Part shown: in pieces, positions 1 to 7,167 of the stretch
Numbering within the stretch: position 1 is the stretch's first letter
Layout: every line of letters begins with the position of its first letter
NCBI RefSeq assembly: GCF_014642405.1
Contig: NZ_BMIN01000004.1
Span: 62,001-126,000, forward strand
Reading direction: 5' to 3'
DNA from: Pontibacillus salipaludis
GTDB lineage: Bacteria; Bacillota; Bacilli; Bacillales; BH030062
Length of the DNA stretch: 64,000 bases
Position numbers and translations under genes: made by a program
Notes under the pieces: model-generated
Database searches by the model: none
The model's input: the letters and a program-made list of their open reading frames with translations, nothing else
Told to the model about the DNA's origin: nothing

Positions 1-1
1 T

Positions 2-379
2 TCTTTATATTTGCCTTCTACCTCACCAAATCAATTCGATCCATTTGTAATGCTTGAAACGATAAAAAAATTAAGCCTTCTCCCCATAACTCGCATTTAC
101 TTTGGTCACTTTAGTATGTCAGATCAGCCTAATGAAGTGTTTAAATCTGTTGCAAAGTGGTTACCTATCTTTATGGAAGCAGGCCATGAATCTGCACGTG
201 AAGGCGAAGACCTGACTAAGTTAAAAAAGCGTCTTCATGAAAAGGTTGCGGTTTACTTAGATTCAAAAGGAGTTCCAAGAGATCATGCCATATATAGTGT
301 TCTAGAACTTGATTTTGAAGTATCAGCTATGGGGATTGCAGATTACTTGGAGAAAACACAAGCCCTTCCAACTAATTAA
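2..379 (+). CDS. MBL-fold metallo-hydrolase, C-terminal part (cut by window edge)
   Basis: The reading frame is already open at base 2, so the true start lies upstream and only about the last 125 residues are visible. The segment IYFGHFSMSD resembles the last His-containing loop of metallo-beta-lactamase-fold hydrolases, which binds the second metal ion. The rest is a helical tail typical of the YflN/YqjP-like branch. The HxHxDH signature that would settle the family is outside the window. The gene ends 15 bp before the aldo/keto reductase and may be cotranscribed with it. The family call is fairly good; the substrate is unknown. Confidence 0.6.
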   Translation, partial: SLYLPSTSPNQFDPFVMLETIKKLSLLPITRIYFGHFSMSDQPNEVFKSVAKWLPIFMEAGHESAREGEDLTKLKKRLHEKVAVYLDSKGVPRDHAIYSVLELDFEVSAMGIADYLEKTQALPTN

Positions 380-394
380 AAGGAGCGACTCGTA

Positions 395-1327
395 ATGGAA
401 ACACAAACTAAAATCGGGAAGACGAACCTACTTGTCAATCCAATCGGCTTAGGTACGAATGCGGTTGGGGGCCATAACATCTACCCTGACCTAGATGAAC
501 AAGTCGGGAAGGATTTAGTTAAGACTGCATTAAACAATGGTATAAACTTTTTAGATACTGCCTTTATCTATGGTCCTAAACGTTCTGAAGAGCTTATAGG
601 TGAAGTTCTAAATGAAACTGGCAAACGTGAAGAAGTTATTTTGGCTACAAAGGGTGCTCACCAGTTCGTAGGAGAAGATGTAGTATTTGATAATTCTCCT
701 GAGTTCTTAAAGGAAGCTGTTGAAAACAGTCTTAAACGACTTCAAACAGATTATATCGATTTATTCTATATTCACTTCCCTGATGAAAACACCCCAAAAG
801 ATGAGGCCGTAAGAGCACTTAAAGAGCTGAAAGATGAGGGAAAAATCAGAGCAATTGGAGTTTCGAATTTCTCACTAGATCAATTAAAAGAGGCCAATAA
901 AGAAGGACATGTGGATGTTGTTCAGGGAGAATATAACCTGTTACAACGTGACGCTGAGAAAGAATTACTCCCTTATATACAAGAAAATAACTTATCTTTT
1001 GTCCCATACTTTCCATTAGCTTCTGGTCTTCTTGCTGGTAAGTATGATAAGAACACAACATTTAACGATATTCGTGCTAACATGCCACACTTTCAAGGTG
1101 AACAGTTCGAAAAAAATCTAGAAAAGGTTGATCAAGTTCGAACAATTGCAGAGAACCATCAAGTTGAAGTAGCCCATGTTGTACTAGCTTGGTATTTAAC
1201 TCGAGATGGGATTGACACCATCATTCCAGGAGCCAAACGATCAGACCAAGTTGTGAATAACCTAAAAACACTAGATGTTCAGCTATCACAAGACGAAATC
1301 AATACAATTGACCGCATCTTCTCCTAA
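395..1327 (+). CDS. iolS: Aldo/keto reductase, IolS-like
   Basis: A 310-residue NADPH-dependent aldo/keto reductase. Recognisable features are the N-terminal [11 protein letters not shown] stretch, the catalytic Asp/Tyr segment FLDTAFIYG near residue 55, the catalytic Lys in LATKGAH near residue 86, and the C-terminal cofactor segment [10 protein letters not shown]. As I remember it, B. subtilis IolS has the same length and closely similar motifs throughout. The start follows an AAAGGAGCG ribosome site. IolS belongs to the inositol regulon in B. subtilis, but no iol genes are nearby, so the physiological substrate is open. A hairpin terminator follows. Confidence 0.85.
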   Translation: METQTKIGKTNLLVNPIGLGTNAVGGHNIYPDLDEQVGKDLVKTALNNGINFLDTAFIYGPKRSEELIGEVLNETGKREEVILATKGAHQFVGEDVVFDNSPEFLKEAVENSLKRLQTDYIDLFYIHFPDENTPKDEAVRALKELKDEGKIRAIGVSNFSLDQLKEANKEGHVDVVQGEYNLLQRDAEKELLPYIQENNLSFVPYFPLASGLLAGKYDKNTTFNDIRANMPHFQGEQFEKNLEKVDQVRTIAENHQVEVAHVVLAWYLTRDGIDTIIPGAKRSDQVVNNLKTLDVQLSQDEINTIDRIFS

Positions 1328-1333
1328 CCAAAA

Positions 1334-1369
1334 GCATGCACAGGCTCCTTAGCCTGTTCATGTTTTTTT
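1334..1369 (+). terminator. Terminator after the aldo/keto reductase
   Basis: The stem CATGCACAGGCT / AGCCTGTTCATG, with a four-base loop, is followed directly by seven T residues. Confidence 0.85.
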
Positions 1370-1513
1370 ATTTGCTGAATTACCATGCAATTATCATCTA
1401 TTCCTCAATAGGGCAGGATTGTTGAAGACTTGAAGTAGAGGCTGAGTGTAAATGGGGCCGTTATTTTGTTGAGAGCTTGGGGTATCTGGGGAACGACTCG
1501 CTTTCCGCGGGCG

Positions 1514-1592
1514 GCCCCACACGATGTGGGATCGTTCGACGTTGGCTATTGACGTGACGGTTTTAATCGAACTTCCTCTTTCTTTTTAGAGC
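1514..1592 (-). repeat. Module inserted in arm A of R1
   Basis: Read on the minus strand, most of this segment matches 20338-20402 and 20757-20808 in the menF-menA tandem array. The shared parts are GAGGAAGTTCGA, the ACCGTCACGTC-type stem and a CCCAC...GTGGG hairpin. The GTTCGAC...GTCGAAC stem, with GTCAC/GTGAC nested inside, makes it a compact hairpin. Within R1 it replaces about 12 bp of the normal arm rather than simply adding to it. Confidence 0.75.
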
Positions 1593-1816
1593 TTCCTCGG
1601 GAAAACCACCCTGCGGGCTCTCGTCGACCTCTTTCTCCCGCAGGAGGCTCCCCGTTTCCCAGAAACCCCTTATCAGAATATGAATAACGTCCCCTCAGCT
1701 CGAGTATGGAGGGACTTCAATAATCCATCCCCCCTAATTTAGCATGCTTTCGTTCCTTCTATATATGGCAAAGGTGGTTCGGGAAATTGCGAGACTCCTG
1801 CGGCAGTAGGAGCGAG

Positions 1817-1935
1817 TCTAGTTCCGGCGTGGAGGACCTAGCATGATAAGTCATCTTTTTTCCAAAGGCTAAACGCCTTTTCCAAAAAGCTGCCTTATCC
1901 GTACGGTCCTAGGCACCACGCCTGCACTTTTCAAT
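1817..1935 (-). repeat. 119-bp CTAG-targeting element inside R1
   Basis: In minus-strand orientation it starts ATTGAAAAGTGCAGGCG and ends CCGGAACTAGA. Uninterrupted copies of this arm read GGAGCCTAGGGGAG. Here the element lies between an eroded left copy (GAG, 1814-1816) and an intact CTAG (1936-1939). Inner pairs GGCGTGG/CCACGCC, AGGACC/GGTCCT and GATAAG/CTTATC fold it into one long hairpin. It has the same length and insertion site as the element in R2. Confidence 0.85.
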
Positions 1936-2174
1936 CTAGGGGAGACCCCACAGAGAGCGAAAGCGAACGAGGAGGCTCCCCAGCTCGCCGCGGAAAGCGA
2001 GTGATTTCCCGAACCACCTTATTCTCATGTTGAGCCAACGGAAGCATTCTCTCAACTTCGTGTCTACTACATAAGGAGGGTATATGGAAAAAACTTAATT
2101 CCACAGCGTGATCGATAAAATGCAAATGAATGGGACATAGTAAAACAGATAACTTAAACATCAGGAGGTTTACT

Positions 2175-3464
2175 ATGCTCAGTATTATTATTGGTCTTAT
2201 CCTCTTAATGGCTCTAGCATACTTAGGCTGGTCAATTATATGGATCGCCCCTCTTGTGTCAGGAATCGTAGCCCTCTTAAGTGGGATGAACATACTCGAT
2301 GCCTACACAGGAACGTATATGGAAGGGTTTGTAGGATTTGCAAAGGACTACTTCCCTATTTTCTTGTTCGGTGCGATCTTTGGGAAACTTATGGAAGATA
2401 CAGGAGCAGCTCAATCTGTTGCTTATAAAATCTCAAGCGTAATCGGACAAAAACGCGCCATATTAGGAATGCTTCTTTCAGCAGCTATCTTAACATACGG
2501 TGGAGTAAGCTTGTTCGTTGTTGTATTTGCTGTATATCCTTTAGCTGTTGCGATGTTCAGGGAAGCCAATGTCTCTCGTAAATTAATACCTTCTACCTTT
2601 GTATTAGGAGCATTCACTTTTACGATGACGGCCATCCCAGGGACACCGCAAATTCAAAACATCATCCCTATTAATACATTTGAGACGGATACGATGGCAG
2701 CCCCTATTCTCGGCATAGTTGCTGGATTAATAATGGCTATAGGTGGCTATGCGTACTTAAAATTTCGTCAGAAGCAACTTGATGCTAAAGACGACAAATT
2801 CACAGAACCTGAAGGAGATAATCAGGTTAAAGAAATTAATGAAGATGAACTTCCAAATTGGATTTTATCTGTCATCCCACTTATTGCGGTTGTGGTAACA
2901 TTAAATGTTTTTAAAGACCTTAGCATCTTAGTGGCTCTATTATTCGGGATTATCCTTATCATGCTCTTTAATTTTAAAGACTATAAAGATTTCATTCCTG
3001 CTATTAATGGGGGAGCATCTGGATCCGTAATGGCTACTATTAATACAAGTGCTGCCGTAGGATTTGGATCTGTCGTTACTGCTTCTCCTGGATTTGAAAC
3101 AGTAAAAGAATTAATCTTTGATATTCCTTTAAGTCCATATTTCTCTGAAGCGTTTGCGGTGCAATTGCTCGCTATGATTACAGGTTCCGCTTCTGGAGGT
3201 ATGGGAATCGCACTTGAAGCATTGGGTGAAGAGTATTATGACATAGCGGTTGAACAAGGACTAAGCCTAGAAGCTTTCCACCGCATTACCTCTGTAGCAT
3301 CAGGAGCATCGATCCTGCCACATAACGGAGCGCTTCTCACCTTATTTACGGTTACAGGTTTAACACACAAAGATTCTTATAAAGACGTTTTCGTCGTGGG
3401 ACTCCTCATCCCAATGGTCGCAACAATTGCGATTATATTCCTAGCCATGATGGGGATTAATTAA
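2175..3464 (+). CDS. GntP-family permease, probable 3-hydroxybutyrate transporter (copy 1)
   Basis: A 429-residue membrane protein with about 12 hydrophobic segments. It has the GntP-family features GGVSLFVVVFAVYP near residue 115 and GSASGGMGIALEALG plus ASGASILPHNGALLTL in the last third. ATG at 2175 is chosen because AGGAGGT lies 8 bp before it; upstream in-frame codons lack a ribosome site. It faces a 3-hydroxybutyrate dehydrogenase, and the same gene pair recurs at 33983-36343. The substrate is inferred from that pairing and from the comparable yxjC/yxjF pairing in B. subtilis. Gluconate cannot be excluded on sequence alone. Confidence 0.8.
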   Translation: MLSIIIGLILLMALAYLGWSIIWIAPLVSGIVALLSGMNILDAYTGTYMEGFVGFAKDYFPIFLFGAIFGKLMEDTGAAQSVAYKISSVIGQKRAILGMLLSAAILTYGGVSLFVVVFAVYPLAVAMFREANVSRKLIPSTFVLGAFTFTMTAIPGTPQIQNIIPINTFETDTMAAPILGIVAGLIMAIGGYAYLKFRQKQLDAKDDKFTEPEGDNQVKEINEDELPNWILSVIPLIAVVVTLNVFKDLSILVALLFGIILIMLFNFKDYKDFIPAINGGASGSVMATINTSAAVGFGSVVTASPGFETVKELIFDIPLSPYFSEAFAVQLLAMITGSASGGMGIALEALGEEYYDIAVEQGLSLEAFHRITSVASGASILPHNGALLTLFTVTGLTHKDSYKDVFVVGLLIPMVATIAIIFLAMMGIN

Positions 3465-3476
3465 TCACTAAGTATG

Positions 3477-3510
3477 AACAAGAGCTTGAAGTCCAAGCTC
3501 TTGTTTTTTG
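3477..3510 (+). terminator. Terminator after GntP copy 1
   Basis: The stem AACAAGAGCTTG / CAAGCTCTTGTT encloses a five-base loop and runs into a T6 tract. Confidence 0.85.
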
Positions 3511-3570
3511 TATTCACTAATAGTGATGTTTGGATTAAATGATAACCATCTGCTCCAAAAGGACAATAAT

Positions 3571-4130
3571 CTTGATTATTCGATGCTGAGAGAATGTTTC
3601 CGTTTGCTTTAATTGAGTTTAAGGTGGGCCTGGAAACCACTCGCTTTCCTGCGGGGAGCTGCCTCCTCAACCGGCAAAGCCGGTCTCCGGGGTCTCACCT
3701 AGATTGAAAAGTGCAGGCGTGGTGCCTAGGACCGTACGGATAAGACAGCTTTTTGTAAAAGGCGTTAAGCCTTTGTAAAAAAGATGACTTGTCTCGCTAG
3801 GTCCTCCACGCCAGAACTAGACTAGGCTCTTCTGCCCACGGGAGTCTCGCAGTTTCCAGGCCCACCTTTCCCATATAAGGACGAACGAAAACATGCCACA
3901 TAGGAGAGCTTTAAACCTTCTCATACAACGTGTGGGGCCGTTCATCTCTTTTAAGCCAGGGCTTGCTCGGGGACTGCGAGACTCCCGCGGGAAAAGGAGC
4001 CTAGGGAAGACCCCGCAGAGAGCGTAGCGAATGAGGAGGCTTCCCAGCTCCCCGCAGGAAAGCGAGTTGTCCCCGAGCAAGCCCAAGCACTCATAAGCGT
4101 AACGGCCCCTTCCACATTTGCGGGAATATA
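3571..4130 (+). repeat. Composite palindromic repeat R2 (arms D+C, with inserted element)
   Basis: Arm D runs from 3621 to 3868 (AAGGTGGGCCTGG...CCAGGCCCACCTT). Arm C runs from about 3959 to 4085 (GGGCTTGCTCGGGGA...TCCCCGAGCAAGCCC). The left flank is GAGAGAATGTTTCCGTTTGC and the right flank AGCGTAACGGCCCC. It lies between convergent genes, outside both terminators. Arm D carries a 119-bp element at its central CTAG. Confidence 0.85.
3703..3821 (+). repeat. 119-bp CTAG-targeting element inside R2
   Basis: It is flanked by perfect CTAG copies at 3699-3702 and 3822-3825. The uninterrupted arms of R8 and R9 read TCACCTAGGCTCTTCTGCC with one CTAG, so removing the element plus one CTAG restores the normal arm exactly. 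It starts ATTGAAAAGTGCAGGCG and ends CCAGAACTAGA. It is the same length as the copy in R1 and closely similar in sequence. Confidence 0.9.
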
Positions 4131-4152
4131 TGGATATATTCAGAAATAAATA

Positions 4153-4183
4153 ATGCCCTAGAGCTTATATACTCTAAGGGCAT
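4153..4183 (-). terminator. Terminator after 3-hydroxybutyrate dehydrogenase copy 1
   Basis: An ATGCCCTTAGAG / CTCTAGGGCAT stem on the minus strand is followed by TTATTTATTTC. Confidence 0.75.
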
Positions 4184-4196
4184 AAGTATTAAAGTT

Positions 4197-4973
4197 TTAT
4201 TGAACCGTGTAACCGCCATCAATAACAGCAGCTTGACCGGTGATACTTTTTGCTTTGTCGCTTACTAAGAAAATAGAGTAATCTGCAATTTCTTGTACTT
4301 GAAGTAAACGCTTCTGTGGTACAAGAGGGTAGATAACTTCTTCTAATGCTTTTTCTTTATCAATATTTCTAGTCTTTGCTAGGTCTTCTAACTGATTTTG
4401 AACAAGTGGTGTGTCTACATAGCCTGGGCAAATGGCATTGACCGTAATGCCGTGGTCTGCGCCTTCTAAAGCCGTAACTTTTGTGAGTCCAATTACACCA
4501 TGTTTTGCACTATTATATCCGGCCTTACCTGCAAATCCAATTAATCCATTGATGGAAGCCATATTTAGTATGCGGCCATAGCCTTGTTCTTTCATGTGAG
4601 GGAACGCGTATTTGATTCCGAAGAAAGGTCCCTTCAACATAATGTCCAAGATTAATTCATATTTCTCACTTGGAAATTCTTCAACTGGAGCTACATGTTG
4701 AATTCCAGCATTGTTTACAAGGATATCAATAGAACCAAACTTCTCTACGGTTTTTTCAATGGCGTTCTTAACGTCTTCTTCCTTAGCTACATTCGCCACT
4801 ACACCTTCAACAGTATGACCTTGAGACCTCAATTCCTCTACAGATTTATTAAGTGTTTCTTCATTGATATCATTTAACATAACCTTTGCACCAGCTTTTG
4901 CAAACTCAGTCGCAATTTCAAAGCCGATTCCCTGACCAGAGCCAGTAATAAGAGCAGATTTTCCTTCAAGCAT
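4197..4973 (-). CDS. 3-hydroxybutyrate dehydrogenase (copy 1)
   Basis: A 258-residue short-chain dehydrogenase that oxidises (R)-3-hydroxybutyrate to acetoacetate with NAD+. It shows the cofactor glycine motif GSGQGIG (residues 11-17), NNAG (87-90), and the catalytic Ser140, Tyr153 and Lys157 within NMAS and YNSAKHG. The C-terminal TPLVQNQLEDLAKTR stretch and the VPQKRLLQ segment are typical of the bacterial HBDH branch. The start follows AGGAGGAAG. It converges with a GntP permease and is closely similar to the gene at 35567. The enzyme class is firm and the exact substrate very likely. Confidence 0.88.
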   Translation of the reverse strand: MLEGKSALITGSGQGIGFEIATEFAKAGAKVMLNDINEETLNKSVEELRSQGHTVEGVVANVAKEEDVKNAIEKTVEKFGSIDILVNNAGIQHVAPVEEFPSEKYELILDIMLKGPFFGIKYAFPHMKEQGYGRILNMASINGLIGFAGKAGYNSAKHGVIGLTKVTALEGADHGITVNAICPGYVDTPLVQNQLEDLAKTRNIDKEKALEEVIYPLVPQKRLLQVQEIADYSIFLVSDKAKSITGQAAVIDGGYTVQ

Positions 4974-5062
4974 TCATACTTCCTCCTTTAAATGTACTCT
5001 AGATTACTTTGCCCAAATTTCTCAATTCAAATAGATCAATCACAAAAAATTATATTTCACCT

Positions 5063-5107
5063 TAGTAAAGGGATGAAGCGTGACTGGCACCCTTCATCCC
5101 TTTACTA
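5063..5107. repeat. Inverted repeat with GTGACTGGCACC loop
   Basis: TAGTAAAGGGATGAAG (5063-5078) pairs with CTTCATCCCTTTACTA around a loop CGTGACTGGCAC. The loop plus following bases resemble the GTGTCTGGCACCCTTCAT unit at 57932. It lies just upstream of the dehydrogenase promoter and downstream of the LLM gene's terminator. Function unknown. Confidence 0.6.
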
Positions 5108-5110
5108 CAT

Positions 5111-5140
5111 AAAAAAAGAGCAGACGATTGTCTGCCCTTT
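5111..5140 (-). terminator. Terminator after LLM oxidoreductase
   Basis: The minus-strand stem GGGCAGAC / GTCTGCTC is followed by a T7 tract. Confidence 0.85.
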
Positions 5141-5145
5141 TACTC

Positions 5146-6174
5146 TTATACTCCTTTAAACAGTTCAGCTACAATTTCATAAGAACGACGACGAGCTTCA
5201 TGATTGTAAATCTGGGATATCACCATGACCTCATCGGCACTAGTCTTTTCAATAAATGACTCGAGCTGATGTTTTACAGTTTCCTTACTCCCTATAATGG
5301 AAGAACCTAGTTGTTGCTTTAATGCTTGCTTCTCCCACTCCGTCCAAATGCCTTCCATTGAATCAACAGGCGGAGGTAATGGAGATTCATTCTTACGTAT
5401 TAGGTTTAAGAACTGCTGTTGAAGCGTTGTGGCTAACCTTTCTGCTTCTTCATCCGTTTCAGCAGCAATTACATTTACTCCTACCATAGCATGTGGTTTC
5501 TCTAAAGCGCCTGATGGCTTGAAGGTTCGTCTATATAAATCTAAAGCTGGCACTGTGTCTTGAGGAGAAAAATGACTCGCAAAAGCGAATGGCAATCCTT
5601 CTTCCCCTGCTAGTTGTGCACTATAGCCACTTGAACCAAGTAACCAAATTGGAATATCCAACCCTTCACCAGGATAAGCACGGACGTGAGGATTCGCTGG
5701 ACCACGAGAGGGATCGAAGTAACTTCGAAGCTCTTCTAATTGATCCGGAAAATCATGAGGACCGCTTTGACCACCGCGTCGCAAGGCATGAGCGGTTAAC
5801 TGGTCTGTACCTGGCGCTCGTCCTAACCCTAGATCAATGCGCCCAGGGAATAAAGACTCAAGTGTTCCAAACTGTTCCGCAATAACAAGAGGGGCATGGT
5901 TTGGAAGCATCACTCCCCCTGAACCCACCTTGATTCTAGATGTTTGAGAAGCTACATGGCCAATTAAAACAGAAGTCGCAGAGCTAGCAATAAACGGCAT
6001 ATTATGATGTTCAGCAAGCCAGTAGCGATTGTAACCTAGGCTTTCAGTATGCTGAGCTAAATCTACAGTTCTTTTGAAAGAATCAGCTGGTCCTCCGTCT
6101 TCACGTATTGGCGCTAAATCCAATACGGAAAAAGGAATAGACTGCAACCGACTTGTTTGATTTTGTTCGCTCAT
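5146..6174 (-). CDS. LLM-class flavin-dependent oxidoreductase
   Basis: A 342-residue protein of the bacterial luciferase-like monooxygenase superfamily (TIM barrel, FMN-dependent). Supporting stretches are [16 protein letters not shown] at the N-terminus, [20 protein letters not shown] (residues about 51-70), [20 protein letters not shown] and the [10 protein letters not shown] phosphate-binding region. B. subtilis has several such proteins (YceB and YddN type) of the same length without assigned substrates. It is monocistronic, with its own terminator. The superfamily is certain and the substrate unknown. Confidence 0.85.
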   Translation of the reverse strand: MSEQNQTSRLQSIPFSVLDLAPIREDGGPADSFKRTVDLAQHTESLGYNRYWLAEHHNMPFIASSATSVLIGHVASQTSRIKVGSGGVMLPNHAPLVIAEQFGTLESLFPGRIDLGLGRAPGTDQLTAHALRRGGQSGPHDFPDQLEELRSYFDPSRGPANPHVRAYPGEGLDIPIWLLGSSGYSAQLAGEEGLPFAFASHFSPQDTVPALDLYRRTFKPSGALEKPHAMVGVNVIAAETDEEAERLATTLQQQFLNLIRKNESPLPPPVDSMEGIWTEWEKQALKQQLGSSIIGSKETVKHQLESFIEKTSADEVMVISQIYNHEARRRSYEIVAELFKGV

Positions 6175-6297
6175 TGTTTCATCTTCTTTCTTTAAAGTAT
6201 GATGATGGTAAGCATAGTTCCCTTACCCAGTATGAGACAGTGTAACAAGATTTCTTTCGTGTGCCTAACGACTTGCTCACTCCCCCACTATTTTAGA

Positions 6298-6365
6298 CGG
6301 GACCGATATGTTATTGGAACTAGAGGTGTCTTTGAAACGGACTCGCTCCTAAGCCTTGCGGTGGT
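6298..6365 (+). repeat. Decayed relic of composite-repeat arm A
   Basis: GGGACCGATATGTTATTGGA, then CTAGAGGTGTCTTTGAAACG and GACTCGCTCC, follow the order of the A-type left half (GGGCCGTTACG... CTAGGGGTGTCTGGGAAACG ACTCGCTTTCC) with many substitutions. No right half is recognisable. The rest of 6175-6440 holds nothing else I can name. Confidence 0.5.
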
Positions 6366-6441
6366 CACTTTAACCTACACACTATCTTAAATTCACCTTT
6401 TTAAATAAGAGGAGGAGTAAAGTCAACACTATAAAAAGGAC

Positions 6442-6507
6442 TTGCATGAAAAATTAAAAGGTGTATAATCAAATTTAGACAAAATGACTAAATCGTTCAA
6501 ATGGTCA
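6442..6507 (+). promoter_or_regulatory. tetR promoter and operator
   Basis: TTGCAT (6442-6447) and TATAAT (6464-6469) are spaced 16 bp. Just downstream, 6485-6507 begins TGACTAAATCGTTCA and ends GGTCA. Its reverse complement recurs with two mismatches at 7122-7144 ahead of the next gene. The half-sites TGACYA/TGGTCA are palindromic, as expected for a TetR dimer. This suggests self-repression plus control of yhgE. Confidence 0.75.
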
Positions 6508-6518
6508 GGTGATAAAAA

Positions 6519-7094
6519 ATGTCCAATGAAAGAAAACAACAAATCATTAAAGCGGCAAATCAATCGTTCGCTACATTTGGGTACAAGGCAACGACTATGG
6601 ATCACGTAGCTAAAGCAGCCAATGTAGGGAAGGGAACAATTTATAACTTCTTCAAAAACAAAGAGCAACTCTTCCAAGAAATCATATCCAACCTTTTGTT
6701 AGAGATGAAAACGCAAGCTGAATCGGTTATTGATGATCAAAAGCCACTAAAGGAAAACGTTCATCTAGCTTTATACGAGCTACTTCAGTATCGACGTAGT
6801 CATCAGCTTACAATCCAAATGGTACAAGAGGCAAAGGAAATGGGTACAGCTGCCGTTCAAGAGGCTCTGGCAAATGTAGAGGGCTTAATTACAGCTTACC
6901 TTAGGGAAAAGATTGAGCAAGCTATCGAACGTGGTGATATACGTCCTTGCCATCCAGAAATGACAGCCTTTATGATGTTCAAGCTCTACACAGCATTTAT
7001 TATTGACTGGGAAGAGCGTCATCAACCACTTGAAAAAGAAGAAATCATGCACTTATTTGATGAATACGTGTTTAAAGGGTTATCACCATCTTGA
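6519..7094 (+). CDS. TetR/AcrR-family transcriptional regulator (YhgD-like)
   Basis: A 191-residue regulator. The N-terminal helix-turn-helix (about residues 8-55) contains FATFGYKATTMDHVAKAANV followed by GKGTIYNFFKNKEQLF, the standard TetR recognition region. The C-terminal helices form the usual variable ligand/dimer domain. It sits 73 bp upstream of the YhgE/Pip gene, the same order as yhgD-yhgE in B. subtilis. Matching operator-like sequences before both genes support local regulation. The inducer is unknown. Confidence 0.85.
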   Translation: MSNERKQQIIKAANQSFATFGYKATTMDHVAKAANVGKGTIYNFFKNKEQLFQEIISNLLLEMKTQAESVIDDQKPLKENVHLALYELLQYRRSHQLTIQMVQEAKEMGTAAVQEALANVEGLITAYLREKIEQAIERGDIRPCHPEMTAFMMFKLYTAFIIDWEERHQPLEKEEIMHLFDEYVFKGLSPS

Positions 7095-7121
7095 TGATCC
7101 TTTTCTTTTTTTGCCACAAGA

Positions 7122-7144
7122 TGACCAAATGAACGATTTAGTCA
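7122..7144 (+). promoter_or_regulatory. Operator copy upstream of yhgE
   Basis: It begins TGACCAAATGAACGATTT and ends AGTCA, the reverse complement of the tetR operator with two mismatches out of 23. It lies 9 bp before the AGGAGG ribosome site, within the short intergenic gap. Confidence 0.75.
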
Positions 7145-7167
7145 TTTATTATTTAGGAGGAATTTAA

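Larger units (their letters stand above)
1407..2075 (-). repeat. Composite palindromic repeat R1 (arms A+B, carrying two inserted sequences)
   Basis: Non-coding, GC-rich composite. Arm A runs from about 1479 to 1669 and arm B from 1771 to 2020. The outer flanks are a GGCAGGATTGTTGAAGACT-type sequence at left and ACGGAAGCATTCTCTCAAC at right. Arm A has lost its AGCTGTCGAGCC segment and carries about 79 bp of foreign sequence (1514-1592). Arm B is interrupted at its central CTAG by a 119-bp element (1817-1935). The copy lies between two plus-strand genes, after the terminator of the first and about 100 bp before the GntP permease. It is inverted relative to R2, R4 and R7-R10. Confidence 0.85.

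Noticed and set aside
2130-2174. Upstream ATG for GntP copy 1 at 2130
   Set aside because: It has no ribosome site, while AGGAGGT lies at the right distance from ATG 2175, and the shorter start aligns with the paralogue.
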